Positions 1 to 8,551 of a stretch of DNA of 64,000 nt are shown piece by piece. Every line of letters begins with the position of its first letter. Within the stretch, counting starts at the first letter, position 1. A program made the translations under genes and the position numbers. The stretch lies in the NCBI GenBank assembly GCA_964581385.1, contig CAZOOK010000003.1, positions 62,001 to 126,000 on the forward strand, given 5' to 3'. The notes beneath the pieces were generated by a model that was not told the origin of the DNA, made no database searches, and saw nothing but the letters and a program-made list of their open reading frames with translations. The stretch comes from CAZOOK01 sp964581385 (lineage in GTDB: Bacteria; Pseudomonadota; Gammaproteobacteria; Nevskiales; Nevskiaceae).

Positions 1-212
1 CGCATCATTTGCGCGAACTGTTGATATTGCTGTTCGTACTCGCGTCGGTACTGTGACTGAGTAATCTTGATTCCCGCCACTTCGGCAACCGTCGGATCGG
101 TGCCGCCGCCACGGAAAGACTGGATGCCCCAAAACGCGAACGGCACCACAATCATGAGAACCACGACCCAGATGATGGGACCCGTGAGACGGTCGCGGAT
201 TGTTTGCAGCAT
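1..212 (-). CDS. ppiD: Peptidyl-prolyl cis-trans isomerase PpiD, N-terminal part (cut by window edge)
   Basis: Only the first ~70 codons are present; the gene runs off the left edge. The protein begins MLQTIRDRLTGPIIWVVV, continues with one hydrophobic helix (about residues 12-30) that would anchor it in the inner membrane, then a periplasmic stretch (GIQSFRGGG, then a Gln/Tyr-rich helix) typical of the SurA_N-like chaperone domain. PpiD is a periplasmic chaperone around the Sec translocon that helps newly exported proteins fold. The order lon-hupB-(tRNAs)-ppiD is a conserved gammaproteobacterial arrangement and supports the call. A strong terminator lies between the tRNAs and this gene, so ppiD probably has its own promoter in 213-383. 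Confidence 0.85.
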   Translation of the reverse strand, partial: MLQTIRDRLTGPIIWVVVLMIVVPFAFWGIQSFRGGGTDPTVAEVAGIKITQSQYRREYEQQYQQFAQMM

Positions 213-383
213 TTCAGTTTCCTTCCCGCATATGAGTTTGCGCGTTCGGCGCTTTCTGCGCCCAGCCGTGTCGCGGCTTTTCGCAATATTATCCAGCCTC
301 GTCACGGCATCGCAGCGGCGCGAATCGCACTTCCACTGTCCGCACTGCACCTGAGCCGTGAAATGCGACGGCAGAGTTTACAT

Positions 384-417
384 AAAAAAAACGAGGGTAC
401 TCGCGAGAGCACCCCCG
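384..417 (-). terminator. Intrinsic terminator after the tRNA-Val/tRNA-Asp pair
   Basis: Read on the minus strand, a GC-rich stem (GGGTGCTC, loop TCGC, GAGTACCC, with one G-U pair) is followed by TCG and a run of eight T. It sits just downstream of tRNA-Asp and would end the hupB/tRNA transcript before ppiD. Confidence 0.8.
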
Positions 418-432
418 ACAGAGTGATTGAAA

Positions 433-509
433 TGGCGGAGCGGACGGGACTCGAACCCGCGACCCCCGGCGTGACAGGCCGGTATTCTAACCAACTGAAC
501 TACCGCTCC
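433..509 (-). tRNA. tRNA-Asp (GTC)
   Basis: A 77-nt cloverleaf on the minus strand beginning GGAGCGGTAG and ending with encoded CCA. The acceptor stem pairs fully, the T loop is TTCGAGT and the anticodon loop CTGTCAC gives anticodon GTC. It lies 10 bases downstream of tRNA-Val, so the two are probably co-transcribed. Confidence 0.97.
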
Positions 510-519
510 GCGCGATTAC

Positions 520-595
520 TGGTGGGTGCTGACGGGCTCGAACCGCCGACCCCCGCCTTGTAAGGGCGATGCTCTACCAACTGAGCTAAGCACCC
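520..595 (-). tRNA. tRNA-Val (TAC)
   Basis: A 76-nt cloverleaf on the minus strand beginning GGGTGCTTAGCTC and ending ACCA. The acceptor stem GGGTGCT pairs with AGCACCC, and the anticodon loop CTTACAA gives TAC. It follows hupB on the same strand. Confidence 0.97.
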
Positions 596-630
596 CGGCG
601 GATCTTAAACAAAGACGCCCGCAGAGCTCT

Positions 631-903
631 CTATTTTACTGCGTCTTTAAACGCCTTGCCAGCCTTGAACGCCGGATTTTTGCTGGCCGCGATCTTGACG
701 ATCGCGCCGGTTCTCGGATTGCGCCCATTGCGTGCGGCGCGTTTGCGAACTACGAATGTGCCAAAACCCACCAATGAGACCTTTTCGTTTTTCTTGAGTG
801 CCTTCCCAACCACTTCGATAAAAGCGTCAAGCGCGCGGGTGGCGTCGGCCTTGGAAATGTCGGCCTTATCGGCAACCGCGTTGATCAGTTCTGCCTTGTT
901 CAT
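631..903 (-). CDS. hupB: DNA-binding protein HU (beta-type)
   Basis: A 90-residue histone-like protein, the usual HU length. It starts MNKAELINAVADKADISK (dimerising N-terminal helices), carries GFGTFVVRKRAARNGRNP as the start of the DNA-embracing beta arm with the intercalating Pro in RNPRTG, and ends FKAGKAFKDAVK. HU bends and compacts DNA non-specifically. The ATG is preceded by an AAGGAA ribosome site. A good sigma70-type promoter lies ~140 bases upstream (1046-1075), so hupB can be expressed independently of lon. Position between lon and ppiD is the conserved one. Confidence 0.97.
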   Translation of the reverse strand: MNKAELINAVADKADISKADATRALDAFIEVVGKALKKNEKVSLVGFGTFVVRKRAARNGRNPRTGAIVKIAASKNPAFKAGKAFKDAVK

Positions 904-1045
904 TGCGAATGGATTCCTTGATTGTGGACTGGCTTGTTGCCGTCAATGAAATTTGTACCTGTCGTACTCGCCATTCCGCCAACCCCGCCCAGAGCGGAGA
1001 CAGCGCGAGAAGATTTGCAGCCCAAGTGCGGAAACGAGCCCGCGA

Positions 1046-1075
1046 GTTATACCAAGCGTACTCCGCAAGCGTCAA
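1046..1075 (-). promoter_or_regulatory. Likely sigma70 promoter for hupB
   Basis: On the minus strand, -35 TTGACG (1075-1070) and -10 TATAAC (1051-1046) are separated by 18 bases. They point toward hupB, implying a 5' leader of about 130 bases. Confidence 0.65.
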
Positions 1076-1183
1076 CGAATTTCCAGTGTTTCCGCCGAAC
1101 GTCGAATGCGCAGAAAACTTTCACGGAAACACGCATGCGACGGATACGCTACAAACACGCATCCGCCGCACGCGCTTCACGCT

Positions 1184-3574
1184 TCAGTGCGGACGTAAAG
1201 CTTCAGTCGACGGCGCTGGTGCGGAGGCCCCGCCCTCGACCGCCGGCTTCGGCTCCGGCATACGCTCGAGCGCGAGCTTCAGCACGTCCTCGACCCAACG
1301 CACCGGTATCACTTCAAGCTTGCTCTTGATGACATCAGGAATATCGACGAGATCCTTTACATTTTCTTGCGGAATAATCGCAGTGCGGATACCGCCGCGC
1401 AGCGCCGCGAGCAATTTTTCCTTGAGCCCGCCGATCGGCAGTACTTCGCCGCGCAAGGTAATCTCGCCCGTCATCGCGACATCGGCGCGCACCGGAATCT
1501 GTGTCAGTGCGGAGACCAGCGCTGTGCACATCGCAATGCCTGCGGACGGACCATCCTTTGGTGTCGCGCCTTCCGGCACGTGCACGTGGAGATCGTTCTT
1601 TTGATAGAAATCCGGATCGATACCGAATGCCTTCGCGCGCGCGCGCACGACGGTGAGCGCGGCCTGAATCGATTCCTGCATCACCGTACCGAGACTGCCG
1701 GTCTGCGAGAGTTTGCCTTTGCCCGGCGTCAGTGCCGCCTCGATCGACAACAGATCACCGCCGACTTCCGTCCACGCGAGGCCGGTAACCTGCCCGACCT
1801 GATTCTTCTCTTCGGCGCGGCCGAAACGATAACGTTCCACACCGAGATACTTGTCGAGATTCTTGTCGGTGACACGCACCGTCTTTTCTTTCGGCTTGAG
1901 CAAAATCTGTTTGACGACCTTGCGCGCGATCTTGCTGATCTCGCGTTCCAGACTGCGCACACCGGCTTCGCGCGTATACACGCGGATGATTGCGCGCAAC
2001 GCCGCATCAGTGACTTCAACCTCACCTTCCTTGAGACCGTTGTTCTTGATCTGCTTCGGCAACAGATAACGCTTGGCGATGTTGAGCTTCTCTTCTTCCG
2101 TGTAACCCGGAATGCGGATCACTTCCATGCGGTCCAGCAGCGGCGCCGGGATATTCAGCGTATTGCTGGTGGCGATGAACATGACATCCGAGAGGTCGTA
2201 ATCGACTTCCATGTAGTGATCGCTGAACGTGTTGTTCTGCTCGGGGTCCAGTACTTCCAGTAGCGCCGACGACGGATCGCCGCGGAAGTCCATGCTCATC
2301 TTGTCGATCTCATCGAGCAGGAACAGCGGATTCTTGACGCCAACCTTCGCCATGCTTTGGATAATCTTGCCGGGCATCGAACCAATATAGGTGCGGCGAT
2401 GACCGCGAATTTCAGCTTCGTCGCGAACGCCGCCGAGGCTCATGCGCGTGAACTTGCGATTCGTCGCTTCCGCAATCGAGCGGCCAAGCGAGGTCTTGCC
2501 AACGCCCGGCGGGCCAACGAGGCACAAAATCGGACCCTTGAGTTTTTTCACGCGGCTCTGCACGGCGAGATATTCGAGGATGCGCTCCTTCACCTTCTCT
2601 AGACCGTAGTGGTCAGCGTCGAGCTGCTTCTCGGCCGCCGCAAGATCGATGCGGGCCTTGGTGCGCGCCTTCCACGGCACTTGGGTAAGCCAGTCGAGAT
2701 AGTTGCGCACGACCGTAGCTTCCGCCGACATCGGCGGCATCATTTTCAGCTTGTTCAGCTCCGCCAGCGCCTTCGTCTTGGGGGCCTTGGGCATGCCTGA
2801 TTTTTCAATCTTGCGTGTCAGCTCTTCCTGTTCATTCGGCGTATCTTCCAGCTCACCCAGTTCTTTCTGGATCGCCTTCATCTGTTCGTTCAGGTAGTAC
2901 TCGCGCTGATTCTTCTCCATCTGCGCTTTCACGCGGCCGCGAATCTTCTTCTCGACCTGGAGAATGTCGATCTCGGTCTCAAGTTGCGTCAGCACGTTTT
3001 CGAGGCGCGCCTTCGGATCAGCAATCTCGAGCACTTTCTGTTTGTCGTCGAGCTTCAGATTCAGGTGCGCCGCGATCGCGTCGGCCAGACGGCCTGGCGC
3101 ATCAATGCTGGTCAGCGACGGCAGCAGTTCGGCCGGCACCTTCTTATTGAGCTTGATGTACTGCTCGAAGGTCGAAACCGCCGCGCGCATGATCGCATCG
3201 GTTTCCGAATCGGACTGGCCGTCATCGGTCGGTACCGGCTCGAAATCAGCGGTCAGAAATTCTCCTTCACCGTGCAGGCCGGTGATTTTGGCGCGCTGTG
3301 AACCTTCGACCAGCACCTTGACGGTGCCGTCCGGCAACTTCAGCAATTGCAGAATCGTTGCCAGCGTTCCCATCGCATAGAGATCGTCGACGCCCGGTTC
3401 ATCGGTATCGGCCATGCGCTGCGCGACCAACAGGATGCGCTTGTCATCCTGCATCGCGGCGGTCAGCGCCTTGACCGATTTTTCGCGTCCTACAAACAGC
3501 GGAATCGCCATGTATGGGTAGACGACGACGTCGCGCAGTGGCAGAACAGGAGCAGTTTGATCGTTAGTAGACAC
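1184..3574 (-). CDS. lon: ATP-dependent protease Lon (class A)
   Basis: A 796-residue protein of normal Lon length. Order: N-terminal substrate-binding domain from LPLRDVVVYPYMAIPLFVGR; coiled helical linker; AAA+ module with Walker A GPPGVGKTS and Walker B LFLLDEIDK; C-terminal peptidase with the catalytic Ser in KDGPSAGIAMCTA and the partner Lys in IGGLKEKLLAALRGG. Cytosolic homohexamer that degrades misfolded and regulatory proteins. It lies in the clp-lon-hupB block, but an MFS gene and a terminator separate it from clpX, so it probably has its own (possibly heat-shock) promoter overlapping the MFS stop codon. The C-terminal tail after ALERMPEP is low-complexity. Confidence 0.98.
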   Translation of the reverse strand: MSTNDQTAPVLPLRDVVVYPYMAIPLFVGREKSVKALTAAMQDDKRILLVAQRMADTDEPGVDDLYAMGTLATILQLLKLPDGTVKVLVEGSQRAKITGLHGEGEFLTADFEPVPTDDGQSDSETDAIMRAAVSTFEQYIKLNKKVPAELLPSLTSIDAPGRLADAIAAHLNLKLDDKQKVLEIADPKARLENVLTQLETEIDILQVEKKIRGRVKAQMEKNQREYYLNEQMKAIQKELGELEDTPNEQEELTRKIEKSGMPKAPKTKALAELNKLKMMPPMSAEATVVRNYLDWLTQVPWKARTKARIDLAAAEKQLDADHYGLEKVKERILEYLAVQSRVKKLKGPILCLVGPPGVGKTSLGRSIAEATNRKFTRMSLGGVRDEAEIRGHRRTYIGSMPGKIIQSMAKVGVKNPLFLLDEIDKMSMDFRGDPSSALLEVLDPEQNNTFSDHYMEVDYDLSDVMFIATSNTLNIPAPLLDRMEVIRIPGYTEEEKLNIAKRYLLPKQIKNNGLKEGEVEVTDAALRAIIRVYTREAGVRSLEREISKIARKVVKQILLKPKEKTVRVTDKNLDKYLGVERYRFGRAEEKNQVGQVTGLAWTEVGGDLLSIEAALTPGKGKLSQTGSLGTVMQESIQAALTVVRARAKAFGIDPDFYQKNDLHVHVPEGATPKDGPSAGIAMCTALVSALTQIPVRADVAMTGEITLRGEVLPIGGLKEKLLAALRGGIRTAIIPQENVKDLVDIPDVIKSKLEVIPVRWVEDVLKLALERMPEPKPAVEGGASAPAPSTEALRPH

Positions 3575-3634
3575 GGTATTGACCTCTTCGCGGTATCGCG
3601 TTCGGGCGTCTTCGGATTATGTCACCTATGCAAG

Positions 3635-3660
3635 TTTTGGGGGCGTCGCCGAAATTCAAG
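3635..3660 (-). promoter_or_regulatory. Possible sigma32-type heat-shock promoter for lon
   Basis: Minus strand: CTTGAA (3660-3655, overlapping the upstream gene's stop codon), an 11-12 base spacer, then CCCCCAAAA (3643-3635). This resembles the sigma32 pattern CTTGAA/CCCCAT, but the spacer is shorter than usual. The lon start is 61 bases downstream. lon being heat-shock controlled is established in related bacteria; use of this site here is inferred. Confidence 0.3.
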
Positions 3661-4843
3661 AGCCGACGGTGGACGCGCGAAGTGGATGCAACCCGAGCGC
3701 GGCGGCGAGCAGCAAAGACAATGAAGCGCCAGCCACGAATGTCGCAATTGCGCCCATCGTGACCCACAAGGCACCGGCGAGCACGCCGCCGCATAGTGTT
3801 GCAATGCCGGAAGCCAGATTGAATACACCGAATGCCGTGCCGCGCAGCGCTGGCGGCGACGTATCGGCGATCAGTGCCGCCAGTACGCCCTGCGTCAGGC
3901 CAAGATGCAGTCCCCACAGCGCGATTCCCGCGAAAGCCATGGGCATGCCGGGAAGCGCCAACAACAACTGGCCGGCTGCCAGAATCAGCACTCCGATCAG
4001 CAGCAAGCGCTGACGCGGCCATCGGTCAGATAACTTTCCGGCAGGATACGATGACAAAGCGCCGACAATATTCATAACGATCAGCGTCGCGGGCGCCCAC
4101 GACATCGGCAAACCGGCAAGCTGCGTGCGTAGGAGCAGAAAGCTCTCTGAGAATCGCGCAAGCCCAAGCAGTGCTCCGAGCGCGACGATTGACCAGAAGG
4201 CGCGATCCAATCGGACAAGTTCGTCGCGACGGATCGGGAATCGCCGCGGGCCATCGCTGTGCAGTCGCGCCGGCTCGCGCACCGCGAACACGATCACCGC
4301 CACGCTCGCCAGCGCCGGCACCACCGCCCAGCTAAATACCCAGCGGAAATCACCGCCGCTGGCTTTCATCAGCAGGATGGCAAGCAACGGACCCACCACC
4401 GCTCCGACCGTATCGAGCGACTGTCGCAATCCGTATGCCGCACCCCGATCCCGCGGCGGCGTGAAATCCGCGATTAGCGCATCGCGCGGAGCGCCGCGCA
4501 TTCCCTTGCCAAATCGATCGAGCAAACGCGCACCGAACACCATCATCGCGCTATCCGCGAGCGGAAACAGGGGTTTCGAGAACGCGGCTAGTGCATAACC
4601 CGCGAGCAACAGTGGCTTGCGCCGTCCGGTCCAGTCGGACCAGGCGCCGGAAAACAGTTTCGTAACGTAAACCATCGCCTCGGCCGCGCCATCGATGACG
4701 CCGACGATCAGAGGGCTCGCGTGCAGAGTGCCGATCAGAAAAAGCGGTAGAAGCCCGTGGATCATTTCGGACGAAGTGTCCATGAGCAAGCTCACGAACC
4801 CGAGCGCCCAGACTCCTGGTGGTACGCGTTTGAGTACGCTCAT
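3656..4843 (-). CDS. MFS transporter
   Basis: A 395-residue, strongly hydrophobic protein with about 12 predicted membrane helices, the normal major facilitator length. It contains the MFS cytoplasmic-loop signature in GAWSDWTGRRKPLLLAGY (after helix 2), a second such loop GKLSDRWPRQRLLL in the C-terminal half, and GFVSLLMDTSSEMIHGLLPLFL in helix 1, a pattern found in a subgroup of bacterial MFS proteins of unknown substrate. It lies between clpX and lon, where most relatives have no gene, flanked upstream by a strong terminator, and therefore looks like a separately transcribed insertion into this conserved block. The substrate cannot be inferred. Confidence 0.85.
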   Translation of the reverse strand: MSVLKRVPPGVWALGFVSLLMDTSSEMIHGLLPLFLIGTLHASPLIVGVIDGAAEAMVYVTKLFSGAWSDWTGRRKPLLLAGYALAAFSKPLFPLADSAMMVFGARLLDRFGKGMRGAPRDALIADFTPPRDRGAAYGLRQSLDTVGAVVGPLLAILLMKASGGDFRWVFSWAVVPALASVAVIVFAVREPARLHSDGPRRFPIRRDELVRLDRAFWSIVALGALLGLARFSESFLLLRTQLAGLPMSWAPATLIVMNIVGALSSYPAGKLSDRWPRQRLLLIGVLILAAGQLLLALPGMPMAFAGIALWGLHLGLTQGVLAALIADTSPPALRGTAFGVFNLASGIATLCGGVLAGALWVTMGAIATFVAGASLSLLLAAALGLHPLRASTVGS

Positions 4844-4852
4844 GGATCGCTC

Positions 4853-4880
4853 AAAAAAAACCCCGCCGGAGGCGGGGTTT
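4853..4880 (-). terminator. Intrinsic terminator downstream of clpX
   Basis: Minus strand: AAACCCCGCC, loop TCC, GGCGGGG and a run of eight T. A perfect 7-bp GC stem (extendable by A-T pairs) sits 29 bases after the clpX stop and just before the MFS start codon, so the tig-clpP-clpX unit ends here. Confidence 0.92.
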
Positions 4881-4908
4881 CCATAGGTATTTCCGATTTC
4901 GCCAGAAA

Positions 4909-6183
4909 TCAGGCGCTGTTCTTGACTTCGCGCCGCGCCTCGACGTTTTCGTAAACGATGAACGGCTTCGATTCGCCTTTAACTACCGATTCATCGACGA
5001 CAACTTTTGACACGTTCTGCATCGACGGCAAGTCGTACATCACGTCGAGAAGAATGTTTTCCAGGATCGTGCGCAATCCGCGCGCGCCGGTCTTGCGGTC
5101 CTTGGCCTTGCTTGCGATTGCGTGCAGGGCGTCCTCGCGGAATTCGATCTGGCAACCTTCCATCTGGAACAGCTTGCCGTACTGCTTGACCAATGCGTTC
5201 TTCGGCTCGGTCAGAATCGAGATCAGCGCCCGCTCGTCAAGCTCTTCCAGCACTGCGACCACCGGCAGGCGACCGACGAATTCCGGAATCAAGCCGTAGC
5301 GGATCAGATCTTCGGGCTCGACGTTCATCAGCAGCTGGTTCATTGCCTTACTGTCGATCTTCGAACGCACGTCGGCGTTGAAACCAATGCCCGCCTTCTC
5401 GGTGCGGTTCTGGATCACCCGCTCCAGACCGGAGAACGCGCCACCGCAGACGAACAGAATGCCCGCTGTGTTGACCTGTAGGAATTCCTGCTGCGGATGC
5501 TTGCGGCCGCCCTGCGGCGGCACGCTGGCGATGGTGCCCTCGATCAGCTTCAGCAGTGCCTGCTGTACGCCTTCGCCGGACACGTCGCGCGTGATCGACG
5601 GGTTTTCGCTCTTGCGCGAAATCTTGTCGATTTCATCGATATAGACGATGCCGCGCTGCGCTTTTTCGACGTCGTAGTCGCACTTCTGCAGCAGCCGCTG
5701 GATGATGTTCTCCACATCCTCGCCAACGTAACCGGCCTCAGTCAGCGTCGTCGCATCGGCGATCGCAAACGGCACATCGAGCAATCGTGCCAGCGTTTCC
5801 GCAAGCAACGTCTTACCGGAACCGGTTGGACCGATCAGCAGAATGTTCGATTTCGACAGTTCAACACCATCCGTAGAGCCTTTCTGCGAAAGTCTCTTGT
5901 AATGGTTGTACACCGCCACCGAAAGGACTTTCTTTGCCTGATCCTGCCCGATGACATACTCATCGAGCACCGCGCGGATTTCCTGCGGCTTGGGCAAGCC
6001 CTTGATCTGCGGCTTGGCGTGGACTTCCTCGCGGATGATGTCGTTGCAGAGATCGACGCACTCATCACAGATATATACCGAGGGGCCGGCGATCAGCTTG
6101 CGCACTTCATGCTCGCTCTTGCCACAGAACGAACAGTAAAGAACGCGACCGCCATGCGAGCCGCCTCGTGCCTCATTAGTCAT
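4909..6183 (-). CDS. clpX: ATP-dependent Clp protease ATP-binding subunit ClpX
   Basis: A 424-residue AAA+ unfoldase, the standard length. The N-terminal zinc-binding domain shows C17, C20, C39 and C42 (CSFC...CDEC). Then Walker A GPTGSGKT, pore loop GYVGED, Walker B IVYIDEIDK, and RYGLIPEFVGRLPV before sensor 2. ClpX recognises, unfolds and threads substrates into ClpP in the cytosol. It lies ~90 bases downstream of clpP on the same strand, the classic clpPX arrangement. Confidence 0.98.
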   Translation of the reverse strand: MTNEARGGSHGGRVLYCSFCGKSEHEVRKLIAGPSVYICDECVDLCNDIIREEVHAKPQIKGLPKPQEIRAVLDEYVIGQDQAKKVLSVAVYNHYKRLSQKGSTDGVELSKSNILLIGPTGSGKTLLAETLARLLDVPFAIADATTLTEAGYVGEDVENIIQRLLQKCDYDVEKAQRGIVYIDEIDKISRKSENPSITRDVSGEGVQQALLKLIEGTIASVPPQGGRKHPQQEFLQVNTAGILFVCGGAFSGLERVIQNRTEKAGIGFNADVRSKIDSKAMNQLLMNVEPEDLIRYGLIPEFVGRLPVVAVLEELDERALISILTEPKNALVKQYGKLFQMEGCQIEFREDALHAIASKAKDRKTGARGLRTILENILLDVMYDLPSMQNVSKVVVDESVVKGESKPFIVYENVEARREVKNSA

Positions 6184-6273
6184 CCGTTACTCCCGATGGA
6201 TGCGGAAAAGGTGTTTTTGTTATAGCACGCTGTCACAGGCTTGCAAAACTCCCAACCGTATAAAATTCGCGTA

Positions 6274-6903
6274 TCAGCTTGATGCGCCTACACTAACCGG
6301 ACGACGATCAAGAATTAGATCGATCAGACCATAATCTTTCGCCATTTCAGCGTTAAGGAAGTAGTCGCGCTCGACATCGCGCGCAATACGCTCCAGCGGC
6401 TGTCCGGTGTTTTTTGCCATTTCTTCGTTAAGTCTTTGACGAAGATACAGAATTTCCTTGGCCTGAATCTCGATGTCGGTCGCCTGCCCCTGCGCTCCGC
6501 CGGATGGCTGGTGAATCATCACGCGCGTGTTCGGCAAAGCGTAGCGCTTGCCTTTGGCGCCGGCCGCCAGCAAAAACGCACCCATGCTTGCCGCCTGGCC
6601 GATACACATGGTGCTGACGTCGGGTTTAATGAAGCGCATGGTGTCGTAGATCGATAGTCCGGAGGTAATCACGCCGCCGGGCGAGTTGATGTACAGATGA
6701 ATGTCCTTGTCCGGATTTTCGGCTTCCAGGAACAGAAGTTGAGCGACGACCACGTTTGCCATGAAGTCATCGATCGGACCGACCAGGAATACCACACGTT
6801 CCTTAAGCAGACGCGAATAGATATCGAACGCACGCTCGCCCCGGGCGGTCTGTTCGACCACCATCGGAATGAGGCCGGAGGCCGTCGGAGATAGTCGGTT
6901 CAT
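6274..6903 (-). CDS. clpP: ATP-dependent Clp protease proteolytic subunit ClpP
   Basis: A 209-residue serine peptidase. The catalytic triad is visible: S106 in GQAASMGAF, H131 in MIHQPSGG and D180 in ERDYFLNAEMA. The start MNRLSPTASGLIPMVVEQTARGERAFDIYS includes the short cleavable N-terminal stretch and the axial loop. ClpP forms a two-ring tetradecamer that degrades proteins delivered by ClpX. It lies between tig and clpX, consistent with a tig-clpP-clpX transcript. Confidence 0.98.
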   Translation of the reverse strand: MNRLSPTASGLIPMVVEQTARGERAFDIYSRLLKERVVFLVGPIDDFMANVVVAQLLFLEAENPDKDIHLYINSPGGVITSGLSIYDTMRFIKPDVSTMCIGQAASMGAFLLAAGAKGKRYALPNTRVMIHQPSGGAQGQATDIEIQAKEILYLRQRLNEEMAKNTGQPLERIARDVERDYFLNAEMAKDYGLIDLILDRRPVSVGASS

Positions 6904-6945
6904 GCGGAATTCCGTTTGATTTAGTTAGGCGTGGGTTGATGAAGC

Positions 6946-8265
6946 TTAGGCCGCGGTCTGCGGTTTCAAGAGCTCTTCCAGCAACATCGTTTGATCGGAC
7001 ACCTGCGCGCCACCGAGCAGAGCTTCGACCAGTTGCTCTTCCATGACCACCGCGCGCAACCCCTGCATCAGCTCCGGACGGGAGTGATAGTACTGACGAA
7101 CCTGATCCTGATGCTCATAGTCGACCGCTATCTCATCGAGCGCTTTGTCAACGCGTGAGGTGTCCAGCTTGATGTCCCTGGCACGGATTGCTTCGCTGAC
7201 CAGGATACCGAGGGCAACACGGCGACGCGCATTGGCATCGAAAATCTCCGCGGGCAGCTGCGCCGCCTTCATGGTGCTGCCGGGACGGTTGAGTCCCATG
7301 CGCTCGGCTGCCTCGTTGCGCAAGCGCTCGATCTCCTGCGCGACCAGCACCTCCGGCACTTCGATCGGATGGTGCTTCAGCAGCTCGTCCAGGACCTGCT
7401 GCTTGATGCGGTTGCGCACACCCTTGTCGCGTTCGCCTTCGAGGGCAGTGCGGCATTTGGCACGCAGGCCTGCCTCGCCGGCGCCCTCTTCGACGTTGTG
7501 CGCCTTCAGGAATTCGGCGTCGATCGCCGGCAATTGCGGTTCCCGAACTTCATTGACTTTGACCTCGAACTGCGTGGTCTTGCCGCGTAACTGTTCGGCA
7601 CGGTAATCCTCGGGAAAGCGAACATCGGTCGTAATGGTGTCGCCCTTGGCATGGCTGACGATCGCGTTTTCAAGGTCCGGCAGGAACTGGTTGGTACCGA
7701 GTTCGATCTCGACGTTCTCGCCTTTGCCGCCTGCGAATTCCTCGCCATCGAGCCGGCCGACAAAATTGACGACCACCTGATCACCGATCTGCGCCGGCCG
7801 CGTCGCATCGATCCAGGTGCGCCGCGCTTTGCGCAGATTGCCGACCAGACGGTCGACGTCAGCCTCGGACACTTCGACGACTGGCTTCTGTACCGTCAGC
7901 GCAGCAAGGTGATCGAGCTTTACCTCCGGATAAACCTCAAACGTCGCGGTATATGACAGCGACTCACCTGGCCGCTCCGCCAGAACTTCAAAGTGCGGCA
8001 TGCCGGCGGGATTGACCTTGGCCTGCGTCAACGCTTCCGGCCAACTCTCGCGCACCAGCTCATTGATGGCTTCGGCGCGCGCGCTGTCACCGTATTGCTG
8101 CTTGATGACCTTGATTGGTGCCTTGCCGGGACGGAAGCCTGGCACGCGAACACGCGTCGCCAGCTGCTTGATACGGTTCTCGTACGCGCGCTCGACGCGC
8201 TCGGCGGTAATAGTGATATGCAGACGGCGGGCAAGCCCGCCCGGGGTTTCGACTTGGACGTCCAT
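6946..8265 (-). CDS. tig: Trigger factor (ribosome-associated chaperone and prolyl isomerase)
   Basis: Trigger factor binds at the ribosome exit tunnel and protects nascent chains. The ribosome-docking signature is seen as GFRPGKAPIKVIKQQYG, followed by the FKBP-like isomerase domain (GDQVVVNFVGRLDGEEFAGG) and a long helical C-terminal domain. I place the start at 8265 (MDVQVETPGGLARRL) because family members begin MQVSVET; an in-frame ATG 27 bases upstream (8292) would add MTDRELHSK and cannot be excluded. The length is about 439 residues, normal for the family. tRNA-Leu lies ~110 bases upstream on the same strand. Confidence 0.95.
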   Translation of the reverse strand: MDVQVETPGGLARRLHITITAERVERAYENRIKQLATRVRVPGFRPGKAPIKVIKQQYGDSARAEAINELVRESWPEALTQAKVNPAGMPHFEVLAERPGESLSYTATFEVYPEVKLDHLAALTVQKPVVEVSEADVDRLVGNLRKARRTWIDATRPAQIGDQVVVNFVGRLDGEEFAGGKGENVEIELGTNQFLPDLENAIVSHAKGDTITTDVRFPEDYRAEQLRGKTTQFEVKVNEVREPQLPAIDAEFLKAHNVEEGAGEAGLRAKCRTALEGERDKGVRNRIKQQVLDELLKHHPIEVPEVLVAQEIERLRNEAAERMGLNRPGSTMKAAQLPAEIFDANARRRVALGILVSEAIRARDIKLDTSRVDKALDEIAVDYEHQDQVRQYYHSRPELMQGLRAVVMEEQLVEALLGGAQVSDQTMLLEELLKPQTAA

Positions 8266-8372
8266 CTTGGAATGCAACTCTCGATCGGTCATTTATTGGG
8301 CGGGGCGCCATCTGCCCCTCGTTTGCGCGTCCATTGAAGGACGCAGGACTCAACGCTACGAGCGCTGAGGTT

Positions 8373-8457
8373 TGGTGCGAAAGGAGAGACTCGAACTCTC
8401 ACGCCTTGCGGCGCTGGAACCTAAATCCAGTGCGTCTACCAATTCCGCCACTATCGC
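8373..8457 (-). tRNA. tRNA-Leu (TAG)
   Basis: An 85-nt class II tRNA on the minus strand beginning GCGATAGTGGCGG and ending CTTTCGCACCA. The anticodon loop TTTAGGT context gives TAG (reads CUA-type Leu codons), and a long variable arm (CGCCGCAAGGCG region) is present. Acceptor position 5:68 reads T opposite T, a mismatch in an otherwise paired stem. Confidence 0.94.
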
Positions 8458-8492
8458 GCGATCCGCCACTTCGCGCGCGGAGCGTAACGTCC

Positions 8493-8498
8493 ATTATA
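8493..8498 (-). promoter_or_regulatory. -10 box upstream of tRNA-Leu
   Basis: A perfect TATAAT on the minus strand, about 35 bases upstream of the tRNA-Leu 5' end, in a GC-rich setting. No convincing -35 hexamer is seen at 16-18 bases. It probably drives tRNA-Leu and perhaps tig. Confidence 0.5.
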
Positions 8499-8551
8499 GC
8501 GCGCAGCGCCGCGCAATTCGGTGGCAGCATACAAACAGCGATAATAGGCGC

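Noticed and set aside
1367..2263. Long plus-strand open frame (298 codons) opposite lon
   Set aside because: Entirely antisense to an unmistakable lon; composition is what a GC-rich coding strand gives in a shadow frame.
5497..6225. 242-codon plus-strand open frame opposite clpX
   Set aside because: Shadow of clpX; no ribosome site or recognisable domain.
8300..8551. Cobalamin riboswitch ahead of the BtuC/HmuU-like permease
   Set aside because: The space is occupied by tRNA-Leu and its promoter; no cobalamin-box-like sequence was found.
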